DNA of 64,000 nt, from assembly GCF_035917455.1 (NCBI RefSeq), contig NZ_CP109078.1, forward strand, positions 3,162,001-3,226,000. Direction: 5' to 3'. Below, in pieces: positions 8,513 to 18,453 of the stretch; the first letter of the stretch is position 1; every line of letters starts with the position of its first letter. The stretch comes from Micromonospora sp. NBC_01796 (GTDB lineage: Bacteria > Actinomycetota > Actinomycetes > Mycobacteriales > Micromonosporaceae). The notes under the pieces are model-generated. The model searched no databases, was not told where the DNA came from, and worked only from the letters and a program-made list of their open reading frames with translations. The translations under genes and the position numbers were made by a program.

Positions 8513-9766
8513 GTGCGGGTACTTGTGGTGGGTGGCGGGGGGCGGGAGCATGCGCTCGCGCTCGGGTTGAGGGACGATCCGGCGGTTGAGGCGGTGGTTG
8601 CGGCGCCCGGGAATCCGGGGATTGCCGCGGTGGCCGAGGTGCTGGCCGTTGACGCGGTTGATCCGGGGGCGGTGGCGGCGCTGGCCGTCGAGACCGGTGC
8701 TGATCTGGTGGTGATCGGGCCCGAGGCGCCGCTGGTCGCGGGGGTTGCTGATGCGATCCGGGCCAAGGGCATCGCGGTGTTCGGCCCGTCCGGGGCGGCT
8801 GCCCAGCTCGAGGGCTCCAAGGCGTTCGCCAAGGAGATCATGACGGCTGCCGGGGTACCCACCGCGCGGGCGTACACCTGCACGAACGCGGACGAGGTGG
8901 CCCGCGCCCTGGACGAGTTCGGCGCGCCGTACGTGGTGAAGGACGACGGGCTCGCCGCAGGCAAGGGCGTGGTGGTGACCGAGGACCGGTCCCGCGCGCT
9001 CGAACACGCCGCCCAGTGCACCCGGGTGGTGGTCGAGGAGTACCTCGCCGGACCCGAGGTCTCCCTGTTCGTGGTGACCGACGGTGAGGCGGCGCTGCCG
9101 CTGCTGCCGGCACAGGACTTCAAGCGGGTCGGCGACGGCGACACCGGTCCGAACACCGGCGGCATGGGGGCGTACGCGCCACTGCCGTGGGCGGCTCCGG
9201 ACCTGGTCGACGACGTGATGGCCCGGGTGGTCGAGCCGACCTTGGCGGAGATGCGCCGACGCGGCACCCCGTTCTCCGGGCTGCTCTACGTGGGTCTGGC
9301 CATCACCGCCGGCGGACCGAAGGTGATCGAGTTCAACGCGCGGTTCGGGGATCCGGAGACGCAGGTCGTACTCGCGCTGCTGGAGACGCCACTGGCCGGC
9401 CTGCTGCACGCGGCCGCGACCGGGACGCTCGCCGCGCACCCGCCGCTGACCTGGCGGGGCGGTGCCGGGGTCGCGGTGGTGGTCGCCTCGGCCGGATACC
9501 CCGAGTCGGCCCGTACCGGAGACGTGATCACCGGCGCCGAGCGGCCCGGGATCATCCACGCCGGCACCGCGCGCCGCGAGGAGGACGGTGCCCTGGTCTC
9601 CGCCGGGGGCCGGGTCCTCTGCGGTACGGCGATCGGCCCGGACCTGGAGGTCGCGCGGGACGCGGCGTACGCCCTGGTCGAGGGGATCGAGTTGGCCGAC
9701 TCCCACTACCGGCGGGACATCGCCCTCGCGGCGATCGAAGGTCGGGTCGCCCCGCCTCGCGGGTAG
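8513..9766 (+). CDS. purD: Phosphoribosylamine-glycine ligase
   Basis: A 417-residue ATP-grasp enzyme catalysing step 2 of purine synthesis: phosphoribosylamine plus glycine plus ATP gives GAR. It begins RVLVVGGGGREHALALGL, the typical PurD N-terminus. It contains VKDDGLAAGKGVVV (ATP-binding), the family signature RFGDPETQ near residue 280, and NTGGMGAYAP. I chose the GTG at 8513 over upstream in-frame codons because the family starts exactly here and GGATCTGGGG precedes it. It is monocistronic and does not overlap its neighbours. Confidence 0.96.
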   Translation: MRVLVVGGGGREHALALGLRDDPAVEAVVAAPGNPGIAAVAEVLAVDAVDPGAVAALAVETGADLVVIGPEAPLVAGVADAIRAKGIAVFGPSGAAAQLEGSKAFAKEIMTAAGVPTARAYTCTNADEVARALDEFGAPYVVKDDGLAAGKGVVVTEDRSRALEHAAQCTRVVVEEYLAGPEVSLFVVTDGEAALPLLPAQDFKRVGDGDTGPNTGGMGAYAPLPWAAPDLVDDVMARVVEPTLAEMRRRGTPFSGLLYVGLAITAGGPKVIEFNARFGDPETQVVLALLETPLAGLLHAAATGTLAAHPPLTWRGGAGVAVVVASAGYPESARTGDVITGAERPGIIHAGTARREEDGALVSAGGRVLCGTAIGPDLEVARDAAYALVEGIELADSHYRRDIALAAIEGRVAPPRG

Positions 9767-9876
9767 CCACACGACGACGGCACGAAAGCGGGATTCGCTG
9801 GACCCGCTCCGGTCCTTACCTTGGGACCCGACACCCGGTCGATCATCGGCCGGGGCGAGTTCCGCAGGGAGCGACC

Positions 9877-10548
9877 ATGAACACGATCGTGGCCAGCCGG
9901 TACGTCGGGCAGCGCACCGCCGACGGCGACCCCGCCGGCCCGCCCGCCCGTCGGGTGCGGGGGCGTATCACCAGCCGGCTCGCGCTTCCGTTGCTGGTGG
10001 GGGCGTTGACGGTGGCCGGGGCCGGCTGTTCGGCGAAGGACCGCGCACCGGCTCCGTCGGCGGGTGGCGCATCCACCAGCCCCGGCGCGTCCCCGACCGC
10101 ACCGGCCGGCGAGGCCGGGGTCGGCACGAGCCCGAGCGCCAGCGCCGCCGCCCAGCCGGGCAACAGTCCCGGCAAGCCGGCCCCCGGCACCTCCACCGGG
10201 GCGACCAAGCCGGGCGCGGCGACCTCCCCGGTGCAGATCGTGGAGTTCCGGATCCAGCAGAAGCCGACCTGCCCGCAGGGTGCCTCGGAGTTCCCGGTCG
10301 AGGCGACGCCGCTGGTGATCGAGTGGAAGGTCACCGGGGCGGACCGGGAGGTGGAACTGGCGGTGGACGGGCCGGGCCTCTACGACACCTATCCCGCGCA
10401 GGGCAAGGAGTCCTTCACCTTCTCCTGCGGCGGTGAGCCGGGCAGCGTCGAGAAGCACACGTACAAGCTCACCGCCAAGCACGGAAAGTACGTCGAAACC
10501 CGTACGCTCACCGCGACCGCGACCGTCTACGACATCGCGACCGTCTGA
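9877..10548 (+). CDS. Probable secreted lipoprotein of unknown function
   Basis: A 223-residue protein. It has an N-terminal basic stretch, a hydrophobic segment LALPLLVGALTVAGAGC (lipobox-like, Cys about residue 51) and a Ser/Pro/Ala/Gly-rich linker (about 55-120). A globular domain of about 100 residues follows (VQIVEFRIQQKPTCPQG and EWKVTGADREVELAVDGPG). That domain looks like a small beta-sandwich with two cysteines (TCPQG, SCGGE), possibly disulphide-bonded outside the membrane. The ATG at 9877 follows CAGGGAG. I do not recognise a named family; an Ig-like or PKD-like fold is an inference. Confidence 0.65.
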   Translation: MNTIVASRYVGQRTADGDPAGPPARRVRGRITSRLALPLLVGALTVAGAGCSAKDRAPAPSAGGASTSPGASPTAPAGEAGVGTSPSASAAAQPGNSPGKPAPGTSTGATKPGAATSPVQIVEFRIQQKPTCPQGASEFPVEATPLVIEWKVTGADREVELAVDGPGLYDTYPAQGKESFTFSCGGEPGSVEKHTYKLTAKHGKYVETRTLTATATVYDIATV

Positions 10549-10734
10549 GCCGAAACCAGTACCACCCCTGGCCGATCATCCCCGGTGGACCATCCGTTCG
10601 GTGTAACGACCGGACATCCCTCGTTGACACACCGTGCCATGATCAGCCTGTCGCGCGGAACGGATTGACATCCAGCTCTGTTTGCAGGGGTCCGCGCCGG
10701 TGCGTTGGCAGCGCGGGGAGGTCGGCGAAGTTCG

Positions 10735-11358
10735 ATGGGTGAGTTCCTGGACGTGGCGTTCGGCTTCCCGACCGCACTCTTCAGTTTCCTGCTCGTGGTG
10801 GTGGTCGGCTACTGGGTGCTGGTGCTGTTCGGGGTGGTCGGGCTGGACGACGATGCGACGGCCGAACCCGGAGGGGCGGCCGGATTCCTCGGTGGGATCG
10901 GGCTCGGTGGGCCGCCAGCCACGGTTGTCCTGTCGCTGCTGATCGCGGTGGCGTGGTTCGTCAGCCTCGCCGGCACCGTACTGCTGGAGCAGCCCGACCT
11001 GGCGAATTCCCTGGTGGCGATGCTCTCCACGGTGCTGCTCCTGGTCGCCCTGGTCGGTGGCTGGCTGGTCACCCGGCTGCTCGTACGCCCGCTGCGGCAC
11101 TTCTTCCACACCGACGAGACGGTTTCCCGCAACGCGTTTGTCGGCCGGGTGTGCGTGATCCGTACCGGCCTGGTCAGTGTCGACTTCGGACAGGCCGAGG
11201 TGACCTCACCCGACGGCTCGTCGGCGGTGATCCAGGTACGGCAGGCCAGCGGCGACGAGATGGGTTTCGGCAGTCGAGCGATGATCTACGACTACGACGC
11301 CGACCGCGAGTTCTTCTGGGTGTTGCCGGTGGAGGCCACCGGTGACCCCGACTACTAA
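10735..11358 (+). CDS. OB-fold membrane protein (YqiJ/NfeD-like), flotillin partner
   Basis: A 207-residue protein. Three or four membrane segments fill residues ~8-125 (ALFSFLLVVVVGYWVLVLFG; VVLSLLIAVAWFVSLAG; LVAMLSTVLLLVALVGGWL). A soluble beta-rich C-terminal domain follows (VGRVCVIRTGLVSVDFGQAE, then ASGDEMGFGSRAMIYDYD). That domain resembles the OB-like domain of YqiJ/NfeD proteins encoded next to flotillins. It starts 23 bases before the flotillin gene in the same operon and probably anchors or positions the flotillin. The ATG at 10735 was chosen; GGGGAGG is somewhat distant (14 bases). Two TTGACA hexamers at 10624 and 10665 are possible -35 boxes without clear -10 boxes. Confidence 0.75.
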   Translation: MGEFLDVAFGFPTALFSFLLVVVVGYWVLVLFGVVGLDDDATAEPGGAAGFLGGIGLGGPPATVVLSLLIAVAWFVSLAGTVLLEQPDLANSLVAMLSTVLLLVALVGGWLVTRLLVRPLRHFFHTDETVSRNAFVGRVCVIRTGLVSVDFGQAEVTSPDGSSAVIQVRQASGDEMGFGSRAMIYDYDADREFFWVLPVEATGDPDY

Positions 11359-11381
11359 CCCCACGGACAGAAGGACCACTG

Positions 11382-13406
11382 ATGGATGTGATCACCACCG
11401 GCGTCGGCGTGCTGCTGGCCGTCATCCTGCTTGTCGCGATCGGCGTGGTTTTCCTGGTCAGCCGCTTGTTCCGGAAGGTCGAACAGGGCAAGGCGCTGAT
11501 CATCTCCAAGGTCCGTCGGGTTGACGTGACGTTCACCGGTGCAGTGGTGCTCCCGGTCCTGCACAAGTCCGAGATCATGGACATCTCGGTGAAGACGATC
11601 GACATCGAGCGGACCGGCCAGGAGGGCCTGATCTGCCGGGACAACATCCGGGCGGACATCCGGATCACGTTCTTCGTACGCGTGAACAAGACCAACGAAG
11701 ACGTGATCAAGGTGGCGCAGGCGATCGGCACCGCGCGGGCCAGTGACCGGGAGACGTTGCAGGAGCTGTTCAACGCCAAGTTCTCCGAGGCGCTCAAGAC
11801 GGTCGGCAAGCAGCTCGACTTCGTCGACCTCTACACCAAGCGGAACGAGTTCCGGGACCAGATCATCCGGGTGATCGGCACCGACCTCAACGGCTACAGC
11901 CTGGAGGACGCGGCGATCGACTTCCTGGAGCAGACGCCACTGACCAAACTGGACGCGGCGAACATCCTCGACGCCCAGGGCATCCGGAAGATCACCGAGC
12001 TGACCGCGATCGAGCACATCCGTACCAACGAGTTCCAGCGCAACGAGCAGAAGGAAATCACCCGGCAGAACGTCGACGCCCGGGAAGCGATCCTGGAGTT
12101 GGAACGGCGGCAGGCCGACGCGGAACTCAAGCAGAACCGCGAGATCGAGACGCTGCGGGCCCGCGAGGACGCGGAGATCTCCCGGGTACGGGCGGAGGAG
12201 CGGCTCCGGGCCGAGACCGCGCACATCCGTACGGACGAGCAGTTGGGCATCCAGAAGGAGAACAAGGCCCGGGAGATCGCGGTCGCGGAGAAGAACCGGG
12301 AACGGGTCATCGCGATCGAGTCGGAGCGGATCGAGAAGGACCGCATGCTGGAGGTGATCGGCCGGCAGCGGGAGACCGAGCTGTCCACCATCTCCAAGGA
12401 CAAAGAGGTCGAGGTCGAGAAGCGGGCGATCGCCGAGGTCATCCGGGAGCGGATCGCGGTCGACAAGACCGTGGCCGAGCAGGAGGAGAACATCAAGCGC
12501 CTGCGGGTGGTCGAGGAGGCCGAGCGGACCCGCCAAGCGGTGATCATTCAGGCCGAGGCCGAGGCGCAGGAGGCCCTGGTCAAGGACATCAAGGCGGCCG
12601 AGGCGTCGGAGCAGGCGGCCAAGCACAAGGCCAGGGAGAACCTGGTCCTGGCCGAGGCTCGGCAGCAGGCCGCCGAGCTGGAGACCCGAGCGAAGATCCG
12701 GCTGGCGGAGGGTGCGCAGGCCGAGGCCGCCGCGGCCGGTCTGGCCGAGGTCCAGGTACGCGAGCGCGGCGCCGAGGCCATCGAGAAGGAAGGCCGCGCC
12801 GAGGCGATGGTCGAACGGGAGAAGGCGCTGGTCCTGGCCGACGCGTTGCGGGACAAGCTCAAGGGCGAGGCGGAGGGTCTCACCGAGAAGGCCGCCGCGA
12901 TGGCCGCGCTGACCGACGCGAGCCGGGGGCACGAGGAGTTCCGGCTGCGGTTGGAGGCGGAGAAGGACCTCCGGCTGGCCGAGATCGACGCGCAGCACAA
13001 GGTGGCCGAGTCGCAGGCGATGGTGCTCGCCGCCGGGCTGGAGAAGGCGAACATCGACATCGTCGGCGGGGACACCATGTTCTTCGACCGGCTGGTCAAC
13101 TCGATCACGCTGGGCAAGAGCGTGGACGGCTTCGTCCAGCACTCCGAGGTCGCCCAGAGCCTGGCCAAGCCGTGGCTGGACGGGGAGGCGAGTTTCCCCG
13201 CCGACCTGACCCGGATGATCGGGTCGCTGAACACCGGTGACGTACAGAACCTGACCGTGTCGGCGTGGTTGTTGCAGCAGATCAAGGCCGGTGGGGCCAA
13301 CTCGGACAAGCTGCAGGACCTGCTCCGGTCGGCGCAGCAGCTCGGCCTGGCCGACCAGCCGATCGCCGCCCTGAACGGCCCGAGGCAACGGGGTACGGGT
13401 GAGTGA
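11382..13406 (+). CDS. Flotillin / SPFH-band-7 protein
   Basis: A 674-residue YqiK-like flotillin. One N-terminal membrane segment (about residues 5-28, GVGVLLAVILLVAIGVVFLV) is followed by an SPFH domain (30-220: GKALIISKVRRVDVTFTGAV, DNIRADIRITFFVRV, LLEQTPLTKLDA-like). A very long Glu/Ala/Arg-rich coiled coil (about 230-560) and a C-terminal assembly domain (VLAAGLEKANIDIVGGDTMF) complete it. Flotillins form large membrane-bound cages or microdomains in bacteria. The gene follows the OB-fold partner and overlaps the start of the giant ATPase gene by 8 bases, implying coupled translation of the pair. Confidence 0.93.
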   Translation: MDVITTGVGVLLAVILLVAIGVVFLVSRLFRKVEQGKALIISKVRRVDVTFTGAVVLPVLHKSEIMDISVKTIDIERTGQEGLICRDNIRADIRITFFVRVNKTNEDVIKVAQAIGTARASDRETLQELFNAKFSEALKTVGKQLDFVDLYTKRNEFRDQIIRVIGTDLNGYSLEDAAIDFLEQTPLTKLDAANILDAQGIRKITELTAIEHIRTNEFQRNEQKEITRQNVDAREAILELERRQADAELKQNREIETLRAREDAEISRVRAEERLRAETAHIRTDEQLGIQKENKAREIAVAEKNRERVIAIESERIEKDRMLEVIGRQRETELSTISKDKEVEVEKRAIAEVIRERIAVDKTVAEQEENIKRLRVVEEAERTRQAVIIQAEAEAQEALVKDIKAAEASEQAAKHKARENLVLAEARQQAAELETRAKIRLAEGAQAEAAAAGLAEVQVRERGAEAIEKEGRAEAMVEREKALVLADALRDKLKGEAEGLTEKAAAMAALTDASRGHEEFRLRLEAEKDLRLAEIDAQHKVAESQAMVLAAGLEKANIDIVGGDTMFFDRLVNSITLGKSVDGFVQHSEVAQSLAKPWLDGEASFPADLTRMIGSLNTGDVQNLTVSAWLLQQIKAGGANSDKLQDLLRSAQQLGLADQPIAALNGPRQRGTGE

Positions 13407-16400
13407 CCCGTCGACCACCAGCGGCATGACCGGCACCGTCGAGCCGGATACCGCAGCCGTGGCCGCCACCGGCGGTGCTGTCGACGCCGGGACGTACGAG
13501 GTGTTGCGGGCTCGGCTCGCCGAGCGGGCCGGTGAGCTGGCTCGGCGGGCCGAGTGGCTGAACAGCCGCCGGTTGGAGGTCTTCGGCGGCACCGAGTTGC
13601 GGCTGATCGGCACCGAGCGGATCCGGACCCAGCACAACTGCGTACCCCGGGACATCGTCTCGGTCGGAGGGCTGATGCTGTTCGGCTACAACGTCTTCAT
13701 CGGGCTCAAGCCCGAGACGACCGTGGACGACGTCTTCTCGCTGCACCACTTCGCCCGTGGCCGGGCCGCCGCCGACAGCCCGACCAGCGAGGACGACGAC
13801 GCGTTCCGGTTCGACGACGTCGATCCGGGGCAACTCGCCGGGCTGCTGCGCGACCCGCAGTTCGAACGCGACTTCGGCGAGCTGTACCGGTACTACCGGG
13901 AGACCCGGTTGGTGCAGTTGCGACGGCTCGACGGGCGCCTGCTGGCGGTCTTCCAGACCGGGCCGCGTACGGAGGACATCCGGGTCCTGCGCTGGCAGGT
14001 CGACGTCGATGGCACCATCACGTACCTGGACAACCGGGGCGAGCGGGATCACGTCTTCCCGCCGTCACACGACTTCGAGTGGACCGAGACGACCCGCGAC
14101 GACCACATCCTCGGCCGGCATCCGCACATCTCCATCGACGACGAGGTGTTTGTCGAGACGGTCGGCGGGACGCTCACGGTCAAGGTGGAGAACAACACCG
14201 AGACCGGCCAGGGCATCTACGAGGAACCGGTCGACGAACCGTTGCAGAGCCTCGCCGACGCCGACATCCAGCACGCCCGGATCGGCCCGCTGATCCTGCT
14301 GCGGATGCGGCCGTACAAGGAGACCCGGTGGCGGCACCTGGTGTTCAACACCAGGACCAAGGAGGTGGTCCGGCTCGACGGCATCGGGCAGGCCTGCCAG
14401 CGGCTGCCCGAGGACCACGGGATCATCTTCCCCGGCGGCTACTACCTGGCCACCGGGGTCAGCCGGACCTTCGACACCGACACCGAGGGGCTGGAGTTCG
14501 AGCGGATCATCCGGTCGACCAACGGCGAGGACGTCCTCTACGTCTTCCACAACCGCAGCGCCGGTCGGACCCTGCTGCTGCCGTACAACGTGATCCGCAA
14601 GGAGGTTGCCACCCCGGTCCCGTGTCACGGTTACTCGCTGTTCGACGACGGGACCCTGGTGGTCTTCCGGGCCACCTCCGACGAACCGACGCGGGTGCAC
14701 CCGATGCAGGTGTGGCAGACCCCGTACCTGTCCGACAGTTACGCCGCCGGGCAACCGGTCGGCACCGGGCCGCTGGAGCGGGTCGGGAACGCGGACCTCG
14801 TACGCGGAATCTCGGACTGCCTGTCGGTGGCCCGGATGGTCAACGAGATGACCCCGACCCTCGGGGTGTTCGAGGCCCTGATCACCGCCTGCGCCCGGAT
14901 CTTCGACCACTACCACTGGCTCGGTGAGGCCGACCTCGGTGACCTGCGGGCCCCGCTGAGCGAGGTACGGGCCACCGGCAAGCAGGTGCTGGACGAGTTC
15001 GAGAAGGTCCAGTCGCTCACCGCACACGCCGCCGAGACCCTGGACGAGGCCGCCGCCCGGACCGCGACCCTGGTCCGGCAGGTACGCGGTGAGGCCCCGC
15101 GCACCGCCGACGAGTGGGTACGCCAGCTCGCCGGGCTGCGCCAGGCGCAGGGACAACTCGTGACCCTGCGCGACCTGCGGTACGTCGACCTGGCGCGGAT
15201 CGACGAGCTGAGCGGGGAACTCGACTCCGAACTGACCTCCACCGGTCAACGGGTGGTCGCCTTCCTCGAACGCGACGACGCGTTCGGCGACTACCAGGCC
15301 GAGGTGGAGCGGCTGCGTACCACCGCCGGGGCGATCGGGACGGTGGCCGAGGCCGCCCCGCTGCGCGACCGGCTCGCCGAGCAGGCCGAGGGTCTGCAGG
15401 TGGTGACCGAGGTGGTCGGGTCCCTGGAGATCGCCGACGCGACCGTACGGACCGGGATCCTGGCCCGCATCGGTGAGGTGCTCGGCGCGGTCAACCGGGC
15501 TCGGGCGACCCTCGACGGTCGCCGCGCGCAACTGCTCACCGCCGAGGGGCGGGCCGGTTTCGCGGCCGAGTTCGCCCTGCTCGGGCAGGCGGTGACCGGT
15601 GCGCTGGCGGTCGCCGACACCGCCGAGCGGTGCGACGAGCAGCTCGGCCGGCTGCTGCTCCAGGTGGAGAACCTGGAGTCCCGGTTCGGCGAGTTCGACG
15701 ACTTCCTCACCGAGCTGACCACCCGCCGGGCCGACATCTACGAGGCGTTCTCCGCCCGCAAGCAGGCCCTGCTGGACGAGCGGGCCCGCCGCTCCGACCG
15801 GCTGGTCGGCTCGGCCGAACGGATCCTGGTCAGCGTGCACCGCCGGCTCACCGGGCTGCGCTCGATCGACGAGATCAACACGTACTTCTCCTCCGATCCG
15901 ATGGTGGCGAAGCTGCGCGGGGTCGCCGACGAGCTGCGTACGCTGGGCGACCCGGTCCGGGCCGAGGAGCTGGCCGGGCGGATCAAGGCCGCCCGGCAGG
16001 AGGCCGGGCGGGCCCTGCGTGACCAGCAGGACCTGTACCTCGACGGCGGTGCGACGATCCGGCTGGGCCGGCACAGCTTCTCGGTGAACACCCAGGAGGT
16101 CGACGTCACGCTGGTGCCGCACGACGGCGAGCTGGCGGTCGCGGTCACCGGCACCGACTACCGGGCACCGGTCCGGGACGAGACGTTCCAGCAGACCCGA
16201 CCGTTCTGGGAACAGCTCCTGGTCTCCGAGTCGCCGGAGGTCAGCCGGGCGGAACACCTGGCCACCTCGATCCTCGCCGACGCCGGGGCGGGTGCCGGCG
16301 GTCTGACCATGGAGGCGTTGCACGAGGCGGCGGTGAGCCGGCCGGCGCTGGTCGACCTGGTCCGCCGGGTCGCCGAGGGCCGGTACGACGAGGGTTACGA

Positions 16401-18453
16401 ACGCGGCATCCACGACCACGACGCGGCGGCGATCCTGGAACCACTGCTGCGCCTGTACGACGGCGCCGGTCTGCTGCGGTTCCCGCCCGGAGCCCGTGCC
16501 GCCGCCCAACTGTTCTGGACCTTCGGTGCGGACGAGCCGACCCGGACCGCCTGGTCCACCCGTGCCGGTTCGCTGGCCAGGGCCCGTACCGCGTTCGGCG
16601 CCTCGGCCGCGATCGCCGAACTCTGCACGGAACTCTCCGGTGCCGCGGCGCGGTTCCTGCACGAGGCCGGGCTGCCGGAACAGGCGGCGGTGGCCCCGCT
16701 CGCCGCCGAGTACCTGTTCGAGGAGCTGTCCCGGGCACCGTTCGGTTTTGTCACCGGCTCCGGTGCCCGCGCGCTGCTCGACCGGTTCCGCCGCACCCTC
16801 GGCGGCCCCGCGTCCAAGTCGGTCCAGGAGTACGACGAGGACCTGCGGGCGCTCGGCGACGACCTGGCCGCCCGGCACCAACTGGTCGAAGCGTGGCTGG
16901 AGTCGTTCCTGCGTACGGCGGACACGTCGGCGTCGACCGGGCAACCGTTGGACGCGTACGACCTGGCGGAGGCGGTGGCGATCGAACTGTGCGGGACCGC
17001 CCTGCCCCGGCACGAGTCGGCGGCGACCCTGACGGCCGAGGTGACCGGGCTGCTCGCCACCCATCCCCGGATCGTCGATGCCCGGCTGCCGCTGCGGATC
17101 GACGAGCTGCTGGCGCGTACGCGTGAGTTCCGGACCGTGCGGGTGCCGGCGTACCGGGCGTACCAGCGGCGGCGCAACGAGCTGGTGGCCAGCGAGCGGA
17201 CCCGGCTCCGGTTGTCCGAGCACCAGCCGAAGGTGCTCAGCTCGTTCGTCCGCAACCGCCTCCTGGACGAGGTCTACCTGCCGCTCATCGGGGACAACCT
17301 CGCCCGCCAGATCGGCGCGACCGGCGACGGCAAACGAGTCGACCAGATGGGCCTCCTGCTGCTCATCTCCCCACCGGGTTACGGCAAGACAACCCTGATG
17401 GAGTACGTCGCCAGCCGGCTCGGCCTGGTCTTCGTCAAGGTGAACGGGCCGGCTCTCGGTTCGGCGGTCACCTCGGTCGACCCGGCCGAGGCACCGAACG
17501 CCACCGCCCGGCAGGAGGTGGAGAAGATCTCGTTCGCGTTGGAGCTGGGCAACAACGTGCTGCTCTACCTGGACGACATCCAGCACACCTCACCGGAGCT
17601 GTTGCAGAAGTTCATCTCCCTCTGCGACGGCCAGCGCCGGATGGAGGGCGTCTGGGACGGCCGTACGCGAAGCTACGACCTGCGCGGAAAGCGGTTCGCG
17701 GTCTGCATGGCCGGCAACCCGTACACGGAGTCGGGGCGGCGGTTCCGGGTGCCGGACATGCTGGCGAACCGGGCGGACGTGTGGAACCTCGGTGACGTGC
17801 TCTCCGGTCGGGAGGAGGTGTTCGCGCTCAGCTACCTGGAGAACGCGGTCACCTCGAACCCGGTGCTGGCGCCGCTCGCCGGCCGGGACCGTGGCGACCT
17901 GCAACTCCTGGTCCGGCTGGCCCGGGGCGACGAGACCGTACGCGCCGACCAGCTCACCCACCCGTACGCGGCGGTTGAGTTGGACCAGATCCTGTCGGTG
18001 CTGCGCAAACTGCTCCGGGTGCAGGAGGTGGTGCTGGCGAACAACCGGGCGTACATCACCTCGGCGGCACAGGCGGACGCGTCCCGTACGGAACCGCCGT
18101 TCCTGCTCCAGGGCTCGTACCGGAACATGAACAAGCTGACCGAGCGGGTCGTGCCGGTGATGAACGACGAGGAGTTGGAACGGGTCATCGACGACCACTA
18201 CCTCGGTGAGGCGCAGACCCTGGCGGCCGGCGCGGAGGCGAACCTGCTGAAGCTGGCCGAGCTGCGCGGTCGGTTGTCCGACGAGCAGGCTCGGCGGTGG
18301 GCCGAGGTGAAGGCGGGTTATCTGCGGGAACGCGCGCTCGGCGGCGACTCGGACGACGCGATCGGCCGCGCGGTCGGCGCCCTGGGTCTGCTCGCGGACC
18401 GGATCGCCGCCGTCGAGTCCGCCATCGAACGAGCCAGCCGCTCCGAGCGGTAA
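13399..18453 (+). CDS. Giant AAA+ ATPase of the flotillin operon (often labelled DNA repair ATPase)
   Basis: A 1,684-residue soluble protein. The N-terminal ~480 residues are beta-rich with repeating strands such as VFQTGPRTEDIRVLRWQVDV, plausibly a propeller-like platform; this is an inference. Residues ~510-900 are coiled coil. The C-terminal AAA+ module has Walker A PPGYGKTTLMEYVA (about 1325-1338), Walker B NNVLLYLDDIQH (about 1386-1397) and a sensor-like CMAGNPYTESGRRFRVPDML. Homologues carry the vague name DNA repair ATPase without, to my knowledge, direct evidence of repair. It starts with GTG inside the end of the flotillin gene, so the ATPase and membrane scaffold are probably made in fixed ratio. 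No nuclease motif is visible. Confidence 0.85.
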   Translation: MSDPSTTSGMTGTVEPDTAAVAATGGAVDAGTYEVLRARLAERAGELARRAEWLNSRRLEVFGGTELRLIGTERIRTQHNCVPRDIVSVGGLMLFGYNVFIGLKPETTVDDVFSLHHFARGRAAADSPTSEDDDAFRFDDVDPGQLAGLLRDPQFERDFGELYRYYRETRLVQLRRLDGRLLAVFQTGPRTEDIRVLRWQVDVDGTITYLDNRGERDHVFPPSHDFEWTETTRDDHILGRHPHISIDDEVFVETVGGTLTVKVENNTETGQGIYEEPVDEPLQSLADADIQHARIGPLILLRMRPYKETRWRHLVFNTRTKEVVRLDGIGQACQRLPEDHGIIFPGGYYLATGVSRTFDTDTEGLEFERIIRSTNGEDVLYVFHNRSAGRTLLLPYNVIRKEVATPVPCHGYSLFDDGTLVVFRATSDEPTRVHPMQVWQTPYLSDSYAAGQPVGTGPLERVGNADLVRGISDCLSVARMVNEMTPTLGVFEALITACARIFDHYHWLGEADLGDLRAPLSEVRATGKQVLDEFEKVQSLTAHAAETLDEAAARTATLVRQVRGEAPRTADEWVRQLAGLRQAQGQLVTLRDLRYVDLARIDELSGELDSELTSTGQRVVAFLERDDAFGDYQAEVERLRTTAGAIGTVAEAAPLRDRLAEQAEGLQVVTEVVGSLEIADATVRTGILARIGEVLGAVNRARATLDGRRAQLLTAEGRAGFAAEFALLGQAVTGALAVADTAERCDEQLGRLLLQVENLESRFGEFDDFLTELTTRRADIYEAFSARKQALLDERARRSDRLVGSAERILVSVHRRLTGLRSIDEINTYFSSDPMVAKLRGVADELRTLGDPVRAEELAGRIKAARQEAGRALRDQQDLYLDGGATIRLGRHSFSVNTQEVDVTLVPHDGELAVAVTGTDYRAPVRDETFQQTRPFWEQLLVSESPEVSRAEHLATSILADAGAGAGGLTMEALHEAAVSRPALVDLVRRVAEGRYDEGYERGIHDHDAAAILEPLLRLYDGAGLLRFPPGARAAAQLFWTFGADEPTRTAWSTRAGSLARARTAFGASAAIAELCTELSGAAARFLHEAGLPEQAAVAPLAAEYLFEELSRAPFGFVTGSGARALLDRFRRTLGGPASKSVQEYDEDLRALGDDLAARHQLVEAWLESFLRTADTSASTGQPLDAYDLAEAVAIELCGTALPRHESAATLTAEVTGLLATHPRIVDARLPLRIDELLARTREFRTVRVPAYRAYQRRRNELVASERTRLRLSEHQPKVLSSFVRNRLLDEVYLPLIGDNLARQIGATGDGKRVDQMGLLLLISPPGYGKTTLMEYVASRLGLVFVKVNGPALGSAVTSVDPAEAPNATARQEVEKISFALELGNNVLLYLDDIQHTSPELLQKFISLCDGQRRMEGVWDGRTRSYDLRGKRFAVCMAGNPYTESGRRFRVPDMLANRADVWNLGDVLSGREEVFALSYLENAVTSNPVLAPLAGRDRGDLQLLVRLARGDETVRADQLTHPYAAVELDQILSVLRKLLRVQEVVLANNRAYITSAAQADASRTEPPFLLQGSYRNMNKLTERVVPVMNDEELERVIDDHYLGEAQTLAAGAEANLLKLAELRGRLSDEQARRWAEVKAGYLRERALGGDSDDAIGRAVGALGLLADRIAAVESAIERASRSER

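Noticed and set aside
8429-9772. Minus-strand frame opposite purD
   Set aside because: It reads through palindrome copy 2 and the complement of a certain purD gene; no family features.
10624-10670. Two sigma-70-type promoters before the flotillin operon
   Set aside because: Two TTGACA hexamers are present, but neither has a convincing -10 box at 16-18 bases, so I did not list them as separate promoters.
11355-13655. Minus-strand open frame of about 760 codons opposite the flotillin gene
   Set aside because: It is antisense to a clear flotillin with Leu/Arg/Asp-rich shadow composition and no start signal or domain.
14065-17586. Minus-strand open frame of about 1,170 codons inside the giant ATPase gene
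   Set aside because: It mirrors the ATPase gene, is rich in Gly/Arg/Pro/Val, has no recognisable motif and is a common by-product of very high GC coding sequence.
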